DNA of 45,633 bases from an uncultured Saprospiraceae bacterium. Lineage in GTDB: Bacteria > Bacteroidota > Bacteroidia > Chitinophagales > Saprospiraceae. Below are positions 8,265 to 17,703 of the stretch, in pieces. The notes beneath the pieces are model-generated. The model worked only from the letters and a program-made list of their open reading frames with translations. It had not been told where the DNA came from and ran no database searches. Numbering within the stretch: the first letter of the stretch is position 1; each line of letters begins with the position of its first letter. Both the position numbers and the translations under genes were made by a program. The stretch lies in NCBI GenBank assembly GCA_938003955.1, contig CALKXE010000227.1, positions 1-45,633 of the forward strand. Reading direction: 5' to 3'.

Positions 8265-9767
8265 TCAATTTTTTATTTTCCCGAGGTACATTTTTTTCAT
8301 TTTATTATTATTTGCACCTACAACATAAATATGTTCAGCAGTTTTTACAAAAGAATCACTCACAAAATTCCTTTTCTCCTCTTGTGATATTATACTAATC
8401 GACATTTTACCAGTTTTAGAAATACTCGACGAAAGAACGATCGGTTTTTTACTCGGTAGTTTATCTTTATAAGGTCTATCATCATTGATAGGGTCTATAT
8501 TTTTCGCAGTCGTATTATAGAAGATATTTATACCACTCTCATTAGCTAAGAAAACAGGTTCTGAAAATAGATTTTTATCTCCTTTTTCTTCAATATATCT
8601 ATATAAAACGTTTGACCATTTTCGTTCACCATTTTCGTCAAATCCATCAACTATTATATCATTAGAATAGAATCGATCTTTTTCTTGCATTCCATTAGCA
8701 TTAGTATAAGTTCTACTCCATGCATCCTCTCCAACAAGAGCAAAACTCATGTCATTATGTAATAGTATATCTCGCAGATAAAATGTTTCCGCTAACTCTA
8801 CTACTGTCCCATCGAAAGTTATTTCGTTTGATTTATTAAATAGCAACTCATTAGAATTATTAAACTTTACAATTTGGTACCCCTCTGGCCTGGATTTAGC
8901 CTTTTTGTGCGTAACACCAGCCACCAATATAGACCCATCAGAGAAACTTTTGATGCTTGCCCTTTTCCAGTAAACATCTAGACTTGGCAGCTCAATCATT
9001 GTTTCTTTAGTATCAAGTCCAATCTTGTATATCACATAGTTATAATTGGGTTTCTTATTCTCTTCCTCATCATCACCATCGATGTACCTTTTTACTAGCA
9101 CATTCGTAACACCATTTATTTGAACATCTACATCAGTTATTTTTTGAATCGAAGAACTTTTGCTCCCTTTAAGTGAAGTATTATATAACTGAGTCAAACC
9201 AGTATTTATATCAAACATAAAGAACTCTACTCCTTCTCTCTTTTTACCTGACTTGGTCACCATTACTACCACTTTTGATTCATCCATAGATCTATATGAT
9301 GAGATCAAATCCATAGGTATTAGCATTTTCATCCCTGCAACACTTTCGGCCGCATAGACTGACTTGTCAAATTTCACTACTAGTTCATTTGATATTTCAT
9401 TTAAATCCAGATCAAATATTATCTTATAAAAAAATTTTCCTTTTTTGACAACTAATGCTTGCAACTTGCCATCCAATATCGAAAAATCAAGCGGAATTGT
9501 AGTAAGTCCAGAGAGCTTTAATTTTTTAGTTTTAATAACTTCAAGAGTAGATTTATCAATTGTAAGAAAGTTTGTATACAATGTTAATAACTTGGTACCG
9601 TGCTGTAATGCGTATATAAAGTCTCCTTCTTCGCCAATTATTTTTATTAAGCCTTTACCATCAAGTTCCTCTCCCCAAGTAATAGCATTTTCTTGTCCAT
9701 AGCATTCTGGTACATTTCCTAAAATAATAAATAGTGATATTGCAATATATTTAAATAACGTTTTCAT
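8265..9767 (-). CDS. Large exported protein of unknown function, possible propeller-like fold
   Basis: The 500-residue product has a signal peptide (MKTLFKYIAISLFIILGNVP, then ECYGQ). The body is a series of short strand-turn segments such as IYALQHGTKLLTLYTN, MFDINTGLTQLYN, SDGSILVAGVTHKK and DGFDENGERKWSNVLY. These look like repeated blades in which a measured value is reported, as in exported beta-propeller proteins of Bacteroidota. No catalytic motif, lipobox or T9SS sorting domain was seen. The final residues YLGKIKN are basic. The next gene on this strand lies 129 bp away, so it may stand alone. Function is unknown. Confidence 0.65.
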   Translation of the reverse strand: MKTLFKYIAISLFIILGNVPECYGQENAITWGEELDGKGLIKIIGEEGDFIYALQHGTKLLTLYTNFLTIDKSTLEVIKTKKLKLSGLTTIPLDFSILDGKLQALVVKKGKFFYKIIFDLDLNEISNELVVKFDKSVYAAESVAGMKMLIPMDLISSYRSMDESKVVVMVTKSGKKREGVEFFMFDINTGLTQLYNTSLKGSKSSSIQKITDVDVQINGVTNVLVKRYIDGDDEEENKKPNYNYVIYKIGLDTKETMIELPSLDVYWKRASIKSFSDGSILVAGVTHKKAKSRPEGYQIVKFNNSNELLFNKSNEITFDGTVVELAETFYLRDILLHNDMSFALVGEDAWSRTYTNANGMQEKDRFYSNDIIVDGFDENGERKWSNVLYRYIEEKGDKNLFSEPVFLANESGINIFYNTTAKNIDPINDDRPYKDKLPSKKPIVLSSSISKTGKMSISIISQEEKRNFVSDSFVKTAEHIYVVGANNNKMKKMYLGKIKN

Positions 9768-9864
9768 ATGTATTGATTTATTTATCGATAATTGATTTCA
9801 GAAAAAATTAATTTCACTTTTATAATGTAAAACTATAATTAAGTAAATGATATTTCATTTCTGT

Positions 9865-9895
9865 ATAAAATTGAATTTTAGTTAAAAACTAAAAT
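9865..9895 (-). terminator. Weak AT-rich hairpin after the YjbQ gene
   Basis: ATTTTAGTT (9875-9883) and AACTAAAAT (9887-9895) form a perfect nine-pair stem with an AAA loop, followed on the minus strand by TCAATTTTAT. It sits 35 bp downstream of the minus-strand YjbQ gene. The stem is almost all A-T, so termination efficiency is doubtful. Confidence 0.3.
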
Positions 9896-9929
9896 AGAAT
9901 TATGCGATTTTAGATTCAATCCTAACCGA

Positions 9930-10337
9930 TCATTCTATTATTGTTGCTACCAACTTGCGTCCACTAGCACTATTTCTAAACTCACAAAGATAAACCCCTT
10001 GCCAAGTGCCAAGGTTAAGTCTACCGTTTGTTATCGGAATTGTAACGGCATTACCTATCATAGCCGCTTTGATATGCGCTGGCATATCGTCGGGCCCTTC
10101 GATGGTATGGGTGAGAAATGGCATGTTCTCTGGCACTATTTTATTGAAAATCGACTCGAAGTCTGTCAAGACATCTGGATCAGCAGCTTCATTGATCGTA
10201 ATTGCTGCTGAAGTGTGTTTTATGAATAAATTCAAAATACCAACTTGTGGTAAATCTTCCATTTGTGAAACAATCTCATTGGTAATGATATGATATCCTC
10301 TTCTTTTAGCGGATAAAGTGAATTCCTTTTGCCACAT
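9930..10337 (-). CDS. YjbQ/UPF0047 family protein (secondary thiamine-phosphate synthase family)
   Basis: The 135-residue product covers the whole UPF0047 fold. Diagnostic segments are FIKHTSAAITINEAADPDV (about residues 38-56), THTIEGPDDMPAHIKAAMIG (about 76-95) and GTWQGVYLCEFRN (about 110-122). The conserved His residues (H41, H77, H88) and E50 form the proposed active-site pocket. E. coli YjbQ has been reported to have weak thiamine-phosphate synthase activity, but the physiological role of the family remains unclear. It is 27 bp downstream of the DUF1015 gene, so the two are probably co-transcribed. Confidence in family assignment is very high, in function low. Confidence 0.93.
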   Translation of the reverse strand: MWQKEFTLSAKRRGYHIITNEIVSQMEDLPQVGILNLFIKHTSAAITINEAADPDVLTDFESIFNKIVPENMPFLTHTIEGPDDMPAHIKAAMIGNAVTIPITNGRLNLGTWQGVYLCEFRNSASGRKLVATIIE

Positions 10338-10364
10338 AGATATGCTTTAGTCTATAATTAATGA

Positions 10365-11477
10365 TCAAAATCCTTTGACAATTAAGCCATTTTTAACTCT
10401 AGGTTCGAACCATGTACTTTTCGGGGGAAGGGTCTTATTATTATCCGCAATTGTCTTGATGTCTTGAGCAATGATCGGGTACATACAGAACCCTACTCGA
10501 TTTTCATTTTCACCAATCAATTCTGCCAGCCCCTCAATACCAACAACACCATCGATATATTTCATACGAGAATCTTCCCTTACATTCTCTATCCCGAGTA
10601 GATTTTCGATAATATATTTATTCAGCAAATGGGTATCAAAAATAACATCTTCGTTTTCATGTCTTTTGATGATCGAATTTCTCCATCTTAAACGATACCA
10701 TTCTCCATAAAGCAACATCGTCATTTCATGTTTCTGTTGAGGTTTTTTTCCAGATTTGAGCGGCTTGATCTTACAGTATTCTGATAGCTGCGACATAAAT
10801 TTTAATGGCGACAGATTCAAAAATGCATCCACAGACCTATTGTAATCGAATATATCAAGCTGATCCCAAGAAAAATAAAGAGACAATACACTTTTAAGTC
10901 TTGTATCTACGACTTCATTCTTTTTGCTAGTTTCATTTAATAACTGACAGGTCTTTACTCTGTGGTGTCCATCAGCAATGTAACTGATCGGTACTCTTGC
11001 CTTAAATGTACTTATAAATTCTTTTACTAGTTTCTCAGAAGACACTTTCCAAATTGTATGAATTTCACCTGTACTCTCGAACGCAACAGAATAAAATGGA
11101 TCATTCTTTTTCATCACTTTCTTGATCAGTTGATCTATTTCATCTACCCGATCATAAGCCAACAACACAGGCTTCACCAATGCTTTATTCTGCAAGGTTA
11201 GGTTCATCATACTTTGTTCCTTTGTTGCTATAGTATTTTCATGCTTAAGCAACTTGCCTTTGTTTATATCCTCTATATCTGTGCATGAAATAACACCTTG
11301 ATGTTTGCTACCCCGGCTTTCTAATTGGTAGATATAGATAGAATCCTCTTCGACAGTTTTGAAAAAACCACTTGCTTGATATTCTGAGAATTGAGATTTC
11401 ACAGATCCAAAAAACGAATCTGGTGATGATACCAAACTCAAGTTTGGGTATATCGCTTTGAATGGTACTAAGTTCAT
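10365..11477 (-). CDS. DUF1015 family protein
   Basis: The 370-residue product is a full DUF1015 protein. The N-terminal YQLESRGSKHQGVISCTDI is the typical 'bundle of strand plus ParB-like' entry. The family signature is YIADGHHRVKTCQLL (about residues 166-180), and EGLAELIGENENRVGF leads into the C-terminal FEPRVKNGLIV. DUF1015 is distantly related to ParB-N/SbnI-type nucleotide-dependent serine kinases; in many bacteria it sits near serine biosynthesis genes, but none is seen here. The usual length is near 410, so this copy is slightly short. It shares an operon with yjbQ-like 9930-10337. Confidence 0.88.
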   Translation of the reverse strand: MNLVPFKAIYPNLSLVSSPDSFFGSVKSQFSEYQASGFFKTVEEDSIYIYQLESRGSKHQGVISCTDIEDINKGKLLKHENTIATKEQSMMNLTLQNKALVKPVLLAYDRVDEIDQLIKKVMKKNDPFYSVAFESTGEIHTIWKVSSEKLVKEFISTFKARVPISYIADGHHRVKTCQLLNETSKKNEVVDTRLKSVLSLYFSWDQLDIFDYNRSVDAFLNLSPLKFMSQLSEYCKIKPLKSGKKPQQKHEMTMLLYGEWYRLRWRNSIIKRHENEDVIFDTHLLNKYIIENLLGIENVREDSRMKYIDGVVGIEGLAELIGENENRVGFCMYPIIAQDIKTIADNNKTLPPKSTWFEPRVKNGLIVKGF

Positions 11478-11552
11478 ATTAAGTTAGGGTAATGATGAGC
11501 TAAAGTTATTTATTTACTTCAGTATTAAACTCGATTTTGTTTACTTAATTTT

Positions 11553-12560
11553 CTATCCTTCTAGTTTAAATTTAACGGGAAGTGTGTATAGAACTTTCAC
11601 ACTATCTCCATCTTGCATTCCGGGGATCCATTTATCACAAATAAAATTCATTCTGTTTACTATCCAAAGTGCAGCATTCCCGCATCGTCCACCTGGATCT
11701 CTTTTCACTGTCGCTCCTCCGATATCTCCATTCTTTAATATCACAAATTGAACAACTACCATTCCTTCTATATTCTGAGTTCTCGCTTCATGAGGATATC
11801 TAAGATTCTTATATATGAATTGTAGCATTTTATTTTGTGCACATTTATGTCTTTCTTCCTCTGAGATCCCTTGTTCCTCACATCCTGGAAATCTTGGCAT
11901 AGACTCTACCCGTTTTAGAGTCTCATCTTTCTCTACGTTCTTCTTTTTATTTTCAACTTTAGGCTTGACACTATCTAGTATTTTATCACTTGTTTTATCC
12001 CTAATATCAACTGATAAAAAAATACTATCTGGAGATCTACATCCTTCAAGATTAAATTGGTTAGTTATATTCAATCTATTAACCCATTTTGGATCTGCAT
12101 TCTTAAAGGTATTTTGAGTCAGATCTATATCTACAGTCTTACTTAGTTGTGATATATCTTTTGGTAAAGGCCCTTCAAGAAAATTACCTCTTATAGATAA
12201 TTCTTCCAGTTTTGGCATTTGACTTAATCCATTTGGAATCACTCCGTCTAGATAATTGAAAGTCAAATTGATATATTCTAAATCAACCAATTGATTGATC
12301 TCTTCTGGAATATAACCGTTCAGGTTTGCAAATTGAAAATCCAGGCCTTCTATCCTACCTTGCTGATCACAAGTAATATATCGACTATTACAAACTTCTT
12401 TTATCGTAGAAAATGTTTTAACATCTAAATTTCCCTGTTCACCCTTGAGCGCAGTAATTACATCATTTAGTATCTTAACTTGATCAGATTGACTGTAAGA
12501 AGTGTACGTCAAAAGAATTAGAAACAAAACTGTGGAAATGAGTTTTATACTTTTTTTCAT
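11553..12560 (-). CDS. Leucine-rich-repeat protein with a C-terminal TonB domain
   Basis: The 335-residue product starts with a signal-like or anchor segment (about residues 4-24). It has a plant-like LRR region at about 60-165, with LEYINLTFNYLDGVIPNGLS and LEELSIRGNFLEGPLPKDIS as adjacent repeats. A Lys/Glu-rich linker (VENKKKNVEKDETLKRVE) leads into a TonB_C domain (about 228-335), beginning MPRFPGCEEQ and containing LRYPHEARTQNIEGMVVVQF, VKRDPGGRCGNAAL and LPVKFKLEG. In ordinary TonB proteins a Pro-rich spacer links an inner-membrane anchor to this domain, which contacts TonB boxes of outer-membrane receptors. Here LRRs replace most of the spacer. No exbB/exbD is adjacent. A role in periplasmic coupling or sensing is inferred. 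Confidence 0.85.
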   Translation of the reverse strand: MKKSIKLISTVLFLILLTYTSYSQSDQVKILNDVITALKGEQGNLDVKTFSTIKEVCNSRYITCDQQGRIEGLDFQFANLNGYIPEEINQLVDLEYINLTFNYLDGVIPNGLSQMPKLEELSIRGNFLEGPLPKDISQLSKTVDIDLTQNTFKNADPKWVNRLNITNQFNLEGCRSPDSIFLSVDIRDKTSDKILDSVKPKVENKKKNVEKDETLKRVESMPRFPGCEEQGISEEERHKCAQNKMLQFIYKNLRYPHEARTQNIEGMVVVQFVILKNGDIGGATVKRDPGGRCGNAALWIVNRMNFICDKWIPGMQDGDSVKVLYTLPVKFKLEG

Positions 12561-12683
12561 ATCGGTTTATTATTATTGTTGTTGTTTTGTTCTAGGCTTT
12601 AACATGAATTGAGGAGGACCAAAAAACTGAACGATTCAATAAGCAATTTACTTAATAGATCTCCAAACCAAATACATAAATTC

Positions 12684-13289
12684 CTATTTCTTAATTATTG
12701 TTCTAAATGTCAAATTAACCCTTGGAGATTTTACCTTTTTAGTTGGCGGCAATCTATGAAGCCAGTTTTCCTGAGTCGTCCCCTTCATTACTAAGAGACT
12801 CCCTTTTTCTAAAATTTGCGATACTGTTTCTTTAGTCTCTTTATGTTTAAATGCAAACTTACGATCAGCACCAAAACTCATCGATGCTATTGCTCCATGT
12901 TTCTTAAGGTCCTTCTCTCCATCACTATGCCAAGCCATTCCTTCGTCACCTGAGTGATAGAGATTAAGAAGACAGGAATTATATGTTTCGCCAGATTCTC
13001 TTTCGACCATTTCTTTTAATTCTAGGAGTTCTTTAGTCCAAGGTAGAGCTGTCTTTGTTATTTTAGAATAGGTATATGAGAATTCTTCACTGCCATACCA
13101 GGCGACCTTTCGTTTCGTGATTATCAACTTACCAAACATCATTGCTTGATCATTTGCCCATTCTATCTTATCCATCAGTAAATTGTAATAAGACACTGCA
13201 TTGCTAGAATTCATTATCGGACCATAATAGACCACCTCGCCATCATGAGGAAGTAAATTAATTGTTTTGTTTGGATTGAATAAGTCCAT
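12684..13289 (-). CDS. AlkB-like 2-oxoglutarate/Fe(II)-dependent dioxygenase
   Basis: The 201-residue product has the complete ALKBH2/AlkB core. HSD (His121, Asp123) and WLHRLPP (His178) supply the iron ligands, SPRVNLTFR (Arg190, Arg196) binds 2-oxoglutarate, and CLLNLYHSGDEGMAW precedes the first ligand. Proteins of this family oxidatively remove alkyl groups such as 1-methyladenine and 3-methylcytosine from DNA or RNA in the cytoplasm. N-terminal WYGSEEFSYTYS matches the substrate-lid region seen in the ALKBH2-like bacterial group rather than E. coli AlkB. It is a single gene with no visible Ada-type regulator nearby. Confidence 0.92.
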   Translation of the reverse strand: MDLFNPNKTINLLPHDGEVVYYGPIMNSSNAVSYYNLLMDKIEWANDQAMMFGKLIITKRKVAWYGSEEFSYTYSKITKTALPWTKELLELKEMVERESGETYNSCLLNLYHSGDEGMAWHSDGEKDLKKHGAIASMSFGADRKFAFKHKETKETVSQILEKGSLLVMKGTTQENWLHRLPPTKKVKSPRVNLTFRTIIKK

Positions 13290-13575
13290 AGATTTAAGTT
13301 TATTATTTCTTTATGTACTTTTCAATAAATAATACCATAGAATTGTTTTAATGGTTTTTGGGTCATATCTCAAGATCCCGTTATCTTAGACTCATAAATT
13401 TAAAATCTACTAATATTCTACAGCTGAAAGATAGCTCAATTATTATTTGATTTATCTTAAAATCACAAATTTTCAACCAATCATCTCGCCAAAGCCTCCA
13501 TTATTTCAAAACCCCTCTATTTTATTGACAATTAGTTATACTTTAGCAAATCACTATCAATAAATCAAAATAATT

Positions 13576-14802
13576 ATGAAAAAAAATATACTCACACTAT
13601 TATTCGCATCCACTATCAGCATATGTATTTCACAGAATATCATTTTACATGAAGATTTCTCAGATTGTTACAATACGATAGCTATAGATAAAGATAATGA
13701 CGTGCTTGCGCTCGGCACAGGTCTGAGCTCTGGAGGAAAACTATTACTTAGAACTGCTGATGGGACAAAGATAGATATAGAAGAAATGAATACAAATATT
13801 GGATTTCAATCCGTATCAGCAATGTACATGAGTGATTCGGATCTGTATGTTGCAGGATTTGGAGCTGTAGCGATTATTGATACTGAAGAAATATCGTCAG
13901 CACAGATGTTTACTAATAACAATTCAGAACTCAATTACTCCAATGAATTTTCATCTATAGTTTATGATTACAACCTAGATAAAATCTTTGCAGGCAACCC
14001 TACTGTAGGTACCGATGTATATGCAGATGGAGCATGGTCGAGAGACGATAATTATAAAAAAATCACAGCAAGTACATTCAGTGAAGATTACAGCATCAAT
14101 ATTTTGGTGTCGTCTAATGGGGAGATTTATGTGAGCGAACTAGATGATAAAGAGGAGTTTTTTCTTCTCAATGATGCGATAGAAGGATATCCAACACTTT
14201 CGTATAGTGATGCATCATTTGGTTATGTTGAGGAAAATGAAGTATTATCATCTTTATATTTAATCGTTTCAGAAGATGGTTTTATGGTCATAGATGGAGA
14301 TGGTAACTTTAACCACTTAACTCCAGAGAACTCTGATTTATTTGGAGGAGATACAAACTGTATTCAAGCTGGAAACTCAGATGGAAGTGTTTGGCTAGGG
14401 CATAACGGAGGTTTGACAAAATACCAAGATGGCATATTTACTTTCTATAATCTTTTGGACGAATTGGGTGGGCCAACTGACATCCTAGATATCGTAATTG
14501 ATAATAATGACCACCTTTGGTTGGCTACATGCGGTGGACTAGTTGAATTTTGGGAAGAGCCAAATGCAATCGTCGATGAAGACTTACAAGACTTTAGTAT
14601 CTATCCAACGATTAACAATGGATCATTTACTATTATTGGAGACCGAAGTGAAGTGGTGAACATTTATAACTTAGACGGTCAGAAAGTAAATTCAATCAAT
14701 ATAAAGACAGGTGAAAATAATTTCAACTTGGATTTAGATAATGGTATTTATTTAGTTACAAATCAATTGGGTATATCAAAAAAAATAGTGGTAGTGGATT
14801 AA
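13576..14802 (+). CDS. Secreted propeller protein with T9SS type A sorting domain
   Basis: The 408-residue product starts with a signal peptide (MKKNILTLLFASTISICIS). Its middle contains Reg_prop-like blades: DGSVWLGHNGGLTKY (about residues 270-285) and DNNDHLWLATCGGLVEF (about 310-326), as found in two-component regulator propellers. The last about 70 residues form a type A T9SS sorting domain, starting FSIYPTINNGSFTIIG, then VVNIYNLDGQKV and GIYLVTN, ending KKIVVVD. The protein is therefore expected to be exported by Sec, passed through the outer membrane by T9SS and released or anchored. No enzymatic motif was seen. A strong terminator follows the stop. Confidence 0.85.
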   Translation: MKKNILTLLFASTISICISQNIILHEDFSDCYNTIAIDKDNDVLALGTGLSSGGKLLLRTADGTKIDIEEMNTNIGFQSVSAMYMSDSDLYVAGFGAVAIIDTEEISSAQMFTNNNSELNYSNEFSSIVYDYNLDKIFAGNPTVGTDVYADGAWSRDDNYKKITASTFSEDYSINILVSSNGEIYVSELDDKEEFFLLNDAIEGYPTLSYSDASFGYVEENEVLSSLYLIVSEDGFMVIDGDGNFNHLTPENSDLFGGDTNCIQAGNSDGSVWLGHNGGLTKYQDGIFTFYNLLDELGGPTDILDIVIDNNDHLWLATCGGLVEFWEEPNAIVDEDLQDFSIYPTINNGSFTIIGDRSEVVNIYNLDGQKVNSINIKTGENNFNLDLDNGIYLVTNQLGISKKIVVVD

Positions 14803-14824
14803 ATTAATCTATCGAAATAGAATT

Positions 14825-14867
14825 AATACAGGCTAGATGAACAAATATTTAGCCTGTATTTTTATTT
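14825..14867 (+). terminator. Rho-independent terminator of the propeller gene
   Basis: AATACAGGCTA (14825-14835) and TAGCCTGTATT (14850-14860) pair perfectly over 11 bp around a 14-base loop and are followed by TTTATTTAT on the plus strand. It lies 22 bp after the stop at 14802. Confidence 0.85.
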
Positions 14868-14961
14868 ATAATATCAGATTGCTTTATAGTATACTCTTCC
14901 ATTAGCTGAGATAGAGCTGTTTCATTATCAAAAAGCATAAAGAATAATAGCTTGACTGGAA

Positions 14962-15001
14962 TAAAAAAAGTGAGAGAAGAACACAAAGTCCTCCTCTCAC
15001 T
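14962..15001 (-). terminator. Rho-independent terminator of the CotH gene
   Basis: AGTGAGAG (14969-14976) pairs with CTCTCACT (14994-15001). On the minus strand the stem is followed by seven T (complement of 14963-14969). It lies 46 bp downstream of the minus-strand CotH gene, back to back with the plus-strand terminator of the facing gene. Confidence 0.85.
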
Positions 15002-15046
15002 CACTATATTATTCAATTCCCAATAGCTCTTTTAAGACAATCGAAA

Positions 15047-17332
15047 TTATTTTTTAACAAATAACTTCTTCATCGCTACTTCTTCACCTTTTGCGAATGT
15101 CTTAATGATATAAATACCATTATTTATTTTACTGATATCAATACTTGTTGAGTTCAAACTAATACTCTGATTTAAAATTTTCTTTCCAGTCAAATCATAT
15201 ATATCAACTCTATCCAAACCAAGTTCTGAATATAGTATTACCATATTCTCAGCAGGATTAGGGTAAACCGAAATAGATGAAGCCGCTATAATGGCCTCAG
15301 CTGTACTTGTCGTCCCATCATTCTCAGCGCCAAAGGTTGGGTTCATTTTCTGAAACTCTCCTACCCCGTTCGGAAATCTTCCATAAGAGATATCGGTTGT
15401 CTGATCTATATATGCTACCTCATCAAGAATCAAAGAATCTGGATCAGCTAAAAGTACTGACTCCGCAGATGCCGATAATTTAAAATTAGCGTGCAATCCT
15501 TCTTGATCTTCATCATTGTCCGCCCATATCATCAAATATCCATTTGGTTCTATAGTTGTTCCCTCAGGAAATGACCATTGTCCAAGATCCTCTGAATCAT
15601 CTGACAGGAAATATCCCCCTAATTCTATAGCGTCTGTTCCATTATTATATAATTCTATCCAATCATCATATTCTTCATCTTGATCAGCCATTGTTGCGTC
15701 ATTTGATGCCATAAACTCATTGATCACTAAATCACCCACAGTTGGTGCAACTGATGTAGCAGATATTGTGTAGAATTCGTGCTGTGCTCTTTGTGGTGAG
15801 AATTTCCCGATGTTATCATTCTCCGCATATATATAGTATTGAGTAAATGAATTTGTAATCTCGATCTCTACTCCATATATTCCATCGTTCGCAGAACCAT
15901 CATTATGTGCTCCATCGTCAAACATTTCGGTTTTCTGAAAAGGTGCCCCAACTTCAGTTCTATAATTTAGCATTACCAATGTACCATTAGATACCTGCGC
16001 AGTAATCGCCAACGACTCATCAACTACTGGTGAAGATGCAGAAAGTGCTATATCTGTTATTGCAGGTTCTACTTGTGTAAAATCGTTTAATCCCAACAAA
16101 TAATCACTTCTTCCGTCCATAAGATTAGCAATTCCTACTGTCGTCCCTCCACCTGGACCAGGACCGCCACCACTACTTATATCAGAATCTAGGTTATCAA
16201 GGAAGTTATTGTAAGTGAAAAATTTATTTTGATCCGCCGAAACATCTCCGTCAATCACTGTCTGAAGCGTTTGTCCTATATTGAAATATGAACCGTCTTC
16301 GAAATTCTCTTGCACCATCGTTTTTACATGAGCAAGATACATACGCTTGTAAGTAGGAACAGCTAATAACTTCTGAATCAATGGAAAATCAGAATCATTA
16401 TCATGAAGTAAATGATCCATTTGTTGTTTTGATGCAGTATTGTTTAAATTTCCTGATCCTGTCATAGCAAATTGACCAAAAGACTCATTCAAATCCCAAA
16501 CAATTGGTAAAAATCTTCCATAATCATCTCTATATAAATAATAGTTCTGAGTAAAGCCTCCTGCATAACTGTCAAGATTAACCAATACATTGTTGAATGC
16601 ATGCATCCATAATGCTCTATCCACATCCAATACGTCTTCTATAGCATCTGTGTGATTGGCTAGTGTGTCACATAAGTCTATCAATTCTTGCCATCCGTCA
16701 TCTGACTTTATTTCATATGAATCGTAATAGGCTGCGCTATCTTGACCTAAGTACACTAAATTCGGATAATCATTAGAATTGGGACCTGCTCCTGCAGGAG
16801 GATTACATTTTACAAATGTATTTTTCTTACTCCCAAAACGGCTGTTCACGAACTTCTTTGATATAGATTCTGAATTACTGTATAGTCCAATTAAAGAACC
16901 ATTCACCGTTACATTTGCATAATTAGACAACGGAGCATCCATATATTGTCTTAGCACCTGGTATGATAATACTTCCCTTAAAAAAGAAGGGTCTTTAGCT
17001 ACATTACTCAATTTGATATCAGTGTACGCCTCATACTTGTGATCCTTGTATGTATCTAATTCTATATGGAAAGGATTTTTTGTTTGATTCGAATTGTAAG
17101 TACTATTCCCTTTATACTTAACTCCTACACTATCGAATACTTCTCCATTAATACTCACACTCTGGGCCAATATGTAATTCCCATCACCGGCTTTCTCACT
17201 ATCTAATAGTTGATCCCAATTGCTCTCGGCAAAAGTGATTTCAATATTTTGAACAGTATTCATGTCATAGAAATCTTGTCCATATGTTATGGTTCCAAAA
17301 AGGAATAAAAAGGAGTAGAGTATTTGTTTCAT
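15047..17332 (-). CDS. CotH-kinase-domain protein with lamin-tail domain and T9SS type A sorting domain
   Basis: The 761-residue product has a signal peptide (cleavage near residue 18). A CotH domain spans about residues 26-415, with VKYKGNSTYN, the hydrophobic core YSNSESISKKFV and the acidic motif IVWDLNESFG (D280) that stands at the proposed metal/ATP site. A Gly/Pro-rich linker follows at 388-397. A strand-rich domain lies at about 425-525, and a lamin-tail domain at about 533-650 (INEFMASND, DDWIELYNNG, WADNDEDQ). The end is a type A T9SS sorting domain (SVYPNPAENMVILYS to KKLFVKK). CotH of Bacillus phosphorylates spore coat proteins. In secreted Bacteroidota versions activity is unproven. 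The product is expected at the cell surface or outside. Confidence 0.9.
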   Translation of the reverse strand: MKQILYSFLFLFGTITYGQDFYDMNTVQNIEITFAESNWDQLLDSEKAGDGNYILAQSVSINGEVFDSVGVKYKGNSTYNSNQTKNPFHIELDTYKDHKYEAYTDIKLSNVAKDPSFLREVLSYQVLRQYMDAPLSNYANVTVNGSLIGLYSNSESISKKFVNSRFGSKKNTFVKCNPPAGAGPNSNDYPNLVYLGQDSAAYYDSYEIKSDDGWQELIDLCDTLANHTDAIEDVLDVDRALWMHAFNNVLVNLDSYAGGFTQNYYLYRDDYGRFLPIVWDLNESFGQFAMTGSGNLNNTASKQQMDHLLHDNDSDFPLIQKLLAVPTYKRMYLAHVKTMVQENFEDGSYFNIGQTLQTVIDGDVSADQNKFFTYNNFLDNLDSDISSGGGPGPGGGTTVGIANLMDGRSDYLLGLNDFTQVEPAITDIALSASSPVVDESLAITAQVSNGTLVMLNYRTEVGAPFQKTEMFDDGAHNDGSANDGIYGVEIEITNSFTQYYIYAENDNIGKFSPQRAQHEFYTISATSVAPTVGDLVINEFMASNDATMADQDEEYDDWIELYNNGTDAIELGGYFLSDDSEDLGQWSFPEGTTIEPNGYLMIWADNDEDQEGLHANFKLSASAESVLLADPDSLILDEVAYIDQTTDISYGRFPNGVGEFQKMNPTFGAENDGTTSTAEAIIAASSISVYPNPAENMVILYSELGLDRVDIYDLTGKKILNQSISLNSTSIDISKINNGIYIIKTFAKGEEVAMKKLFVKK

Positions 17333-17703
17333 ATTGTATTTTATAATTTATAATTGTGTCAAATATATAGACATCATTTCTATAAATAACCTTTGCATTA
17401 AATAAGATTATTTAAAATAATTTAATTGATCTATTTACTTCTGGATTATTAATGTACATAAAAAAGTGATATCTAATTACACTTGACTAAGAATCAACTA
17501 TCCCTTTTGTACTCACCTATTTATATAAAAAAGAAAAAAAACTAGGATATCAGATTATATAATGCACTCTATTCTAAAAAAATAGGCTATAAAAATGAAG
17601 ATCGCTCGGTCGATATTCCAACCAAGTGATCTTCATCAAAATATTTTATAATAACCTACTCGAACCATACAATTAGCAGTATTAACTAAGATCTGAGTTA
17701 TAT
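17333..17703. other. Intergenic region without a visible gene
   Basis: This 371-bp AT-rich stretch lies between the CotH start and the end of the lipoprotein gene. It contains the lipoprotein gene's terminator (17591-17635) and presumably the CotH promoter near 17333-17450. No frame longer than about 20 codons with a plausible start was found. I saw no repeat or tRNA-like structure. Confidence 0.5.
17591..17635 (-). terminator. Rho-independent terminator downstream of the lipoprotein gene
   Basis: TGAAGATC (17596-17603) pairs with GATCTTCA (17628-17635), and the stem can extend inward with G-U pairs. The minus strand continues with TTTTTATAG (complement of 17587-17595). It lies 69 bp past the stop of the minus-strand gene at 17704. 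Confidence 0.75.

Noticed and set aside
17592..17652. An 18-codon plus-strand frame starting ATGAAGATC
   Set aside because: It overlaps the terminator stem of the minus-strand lipoprotein gene and is too short, so it is most likely chance.
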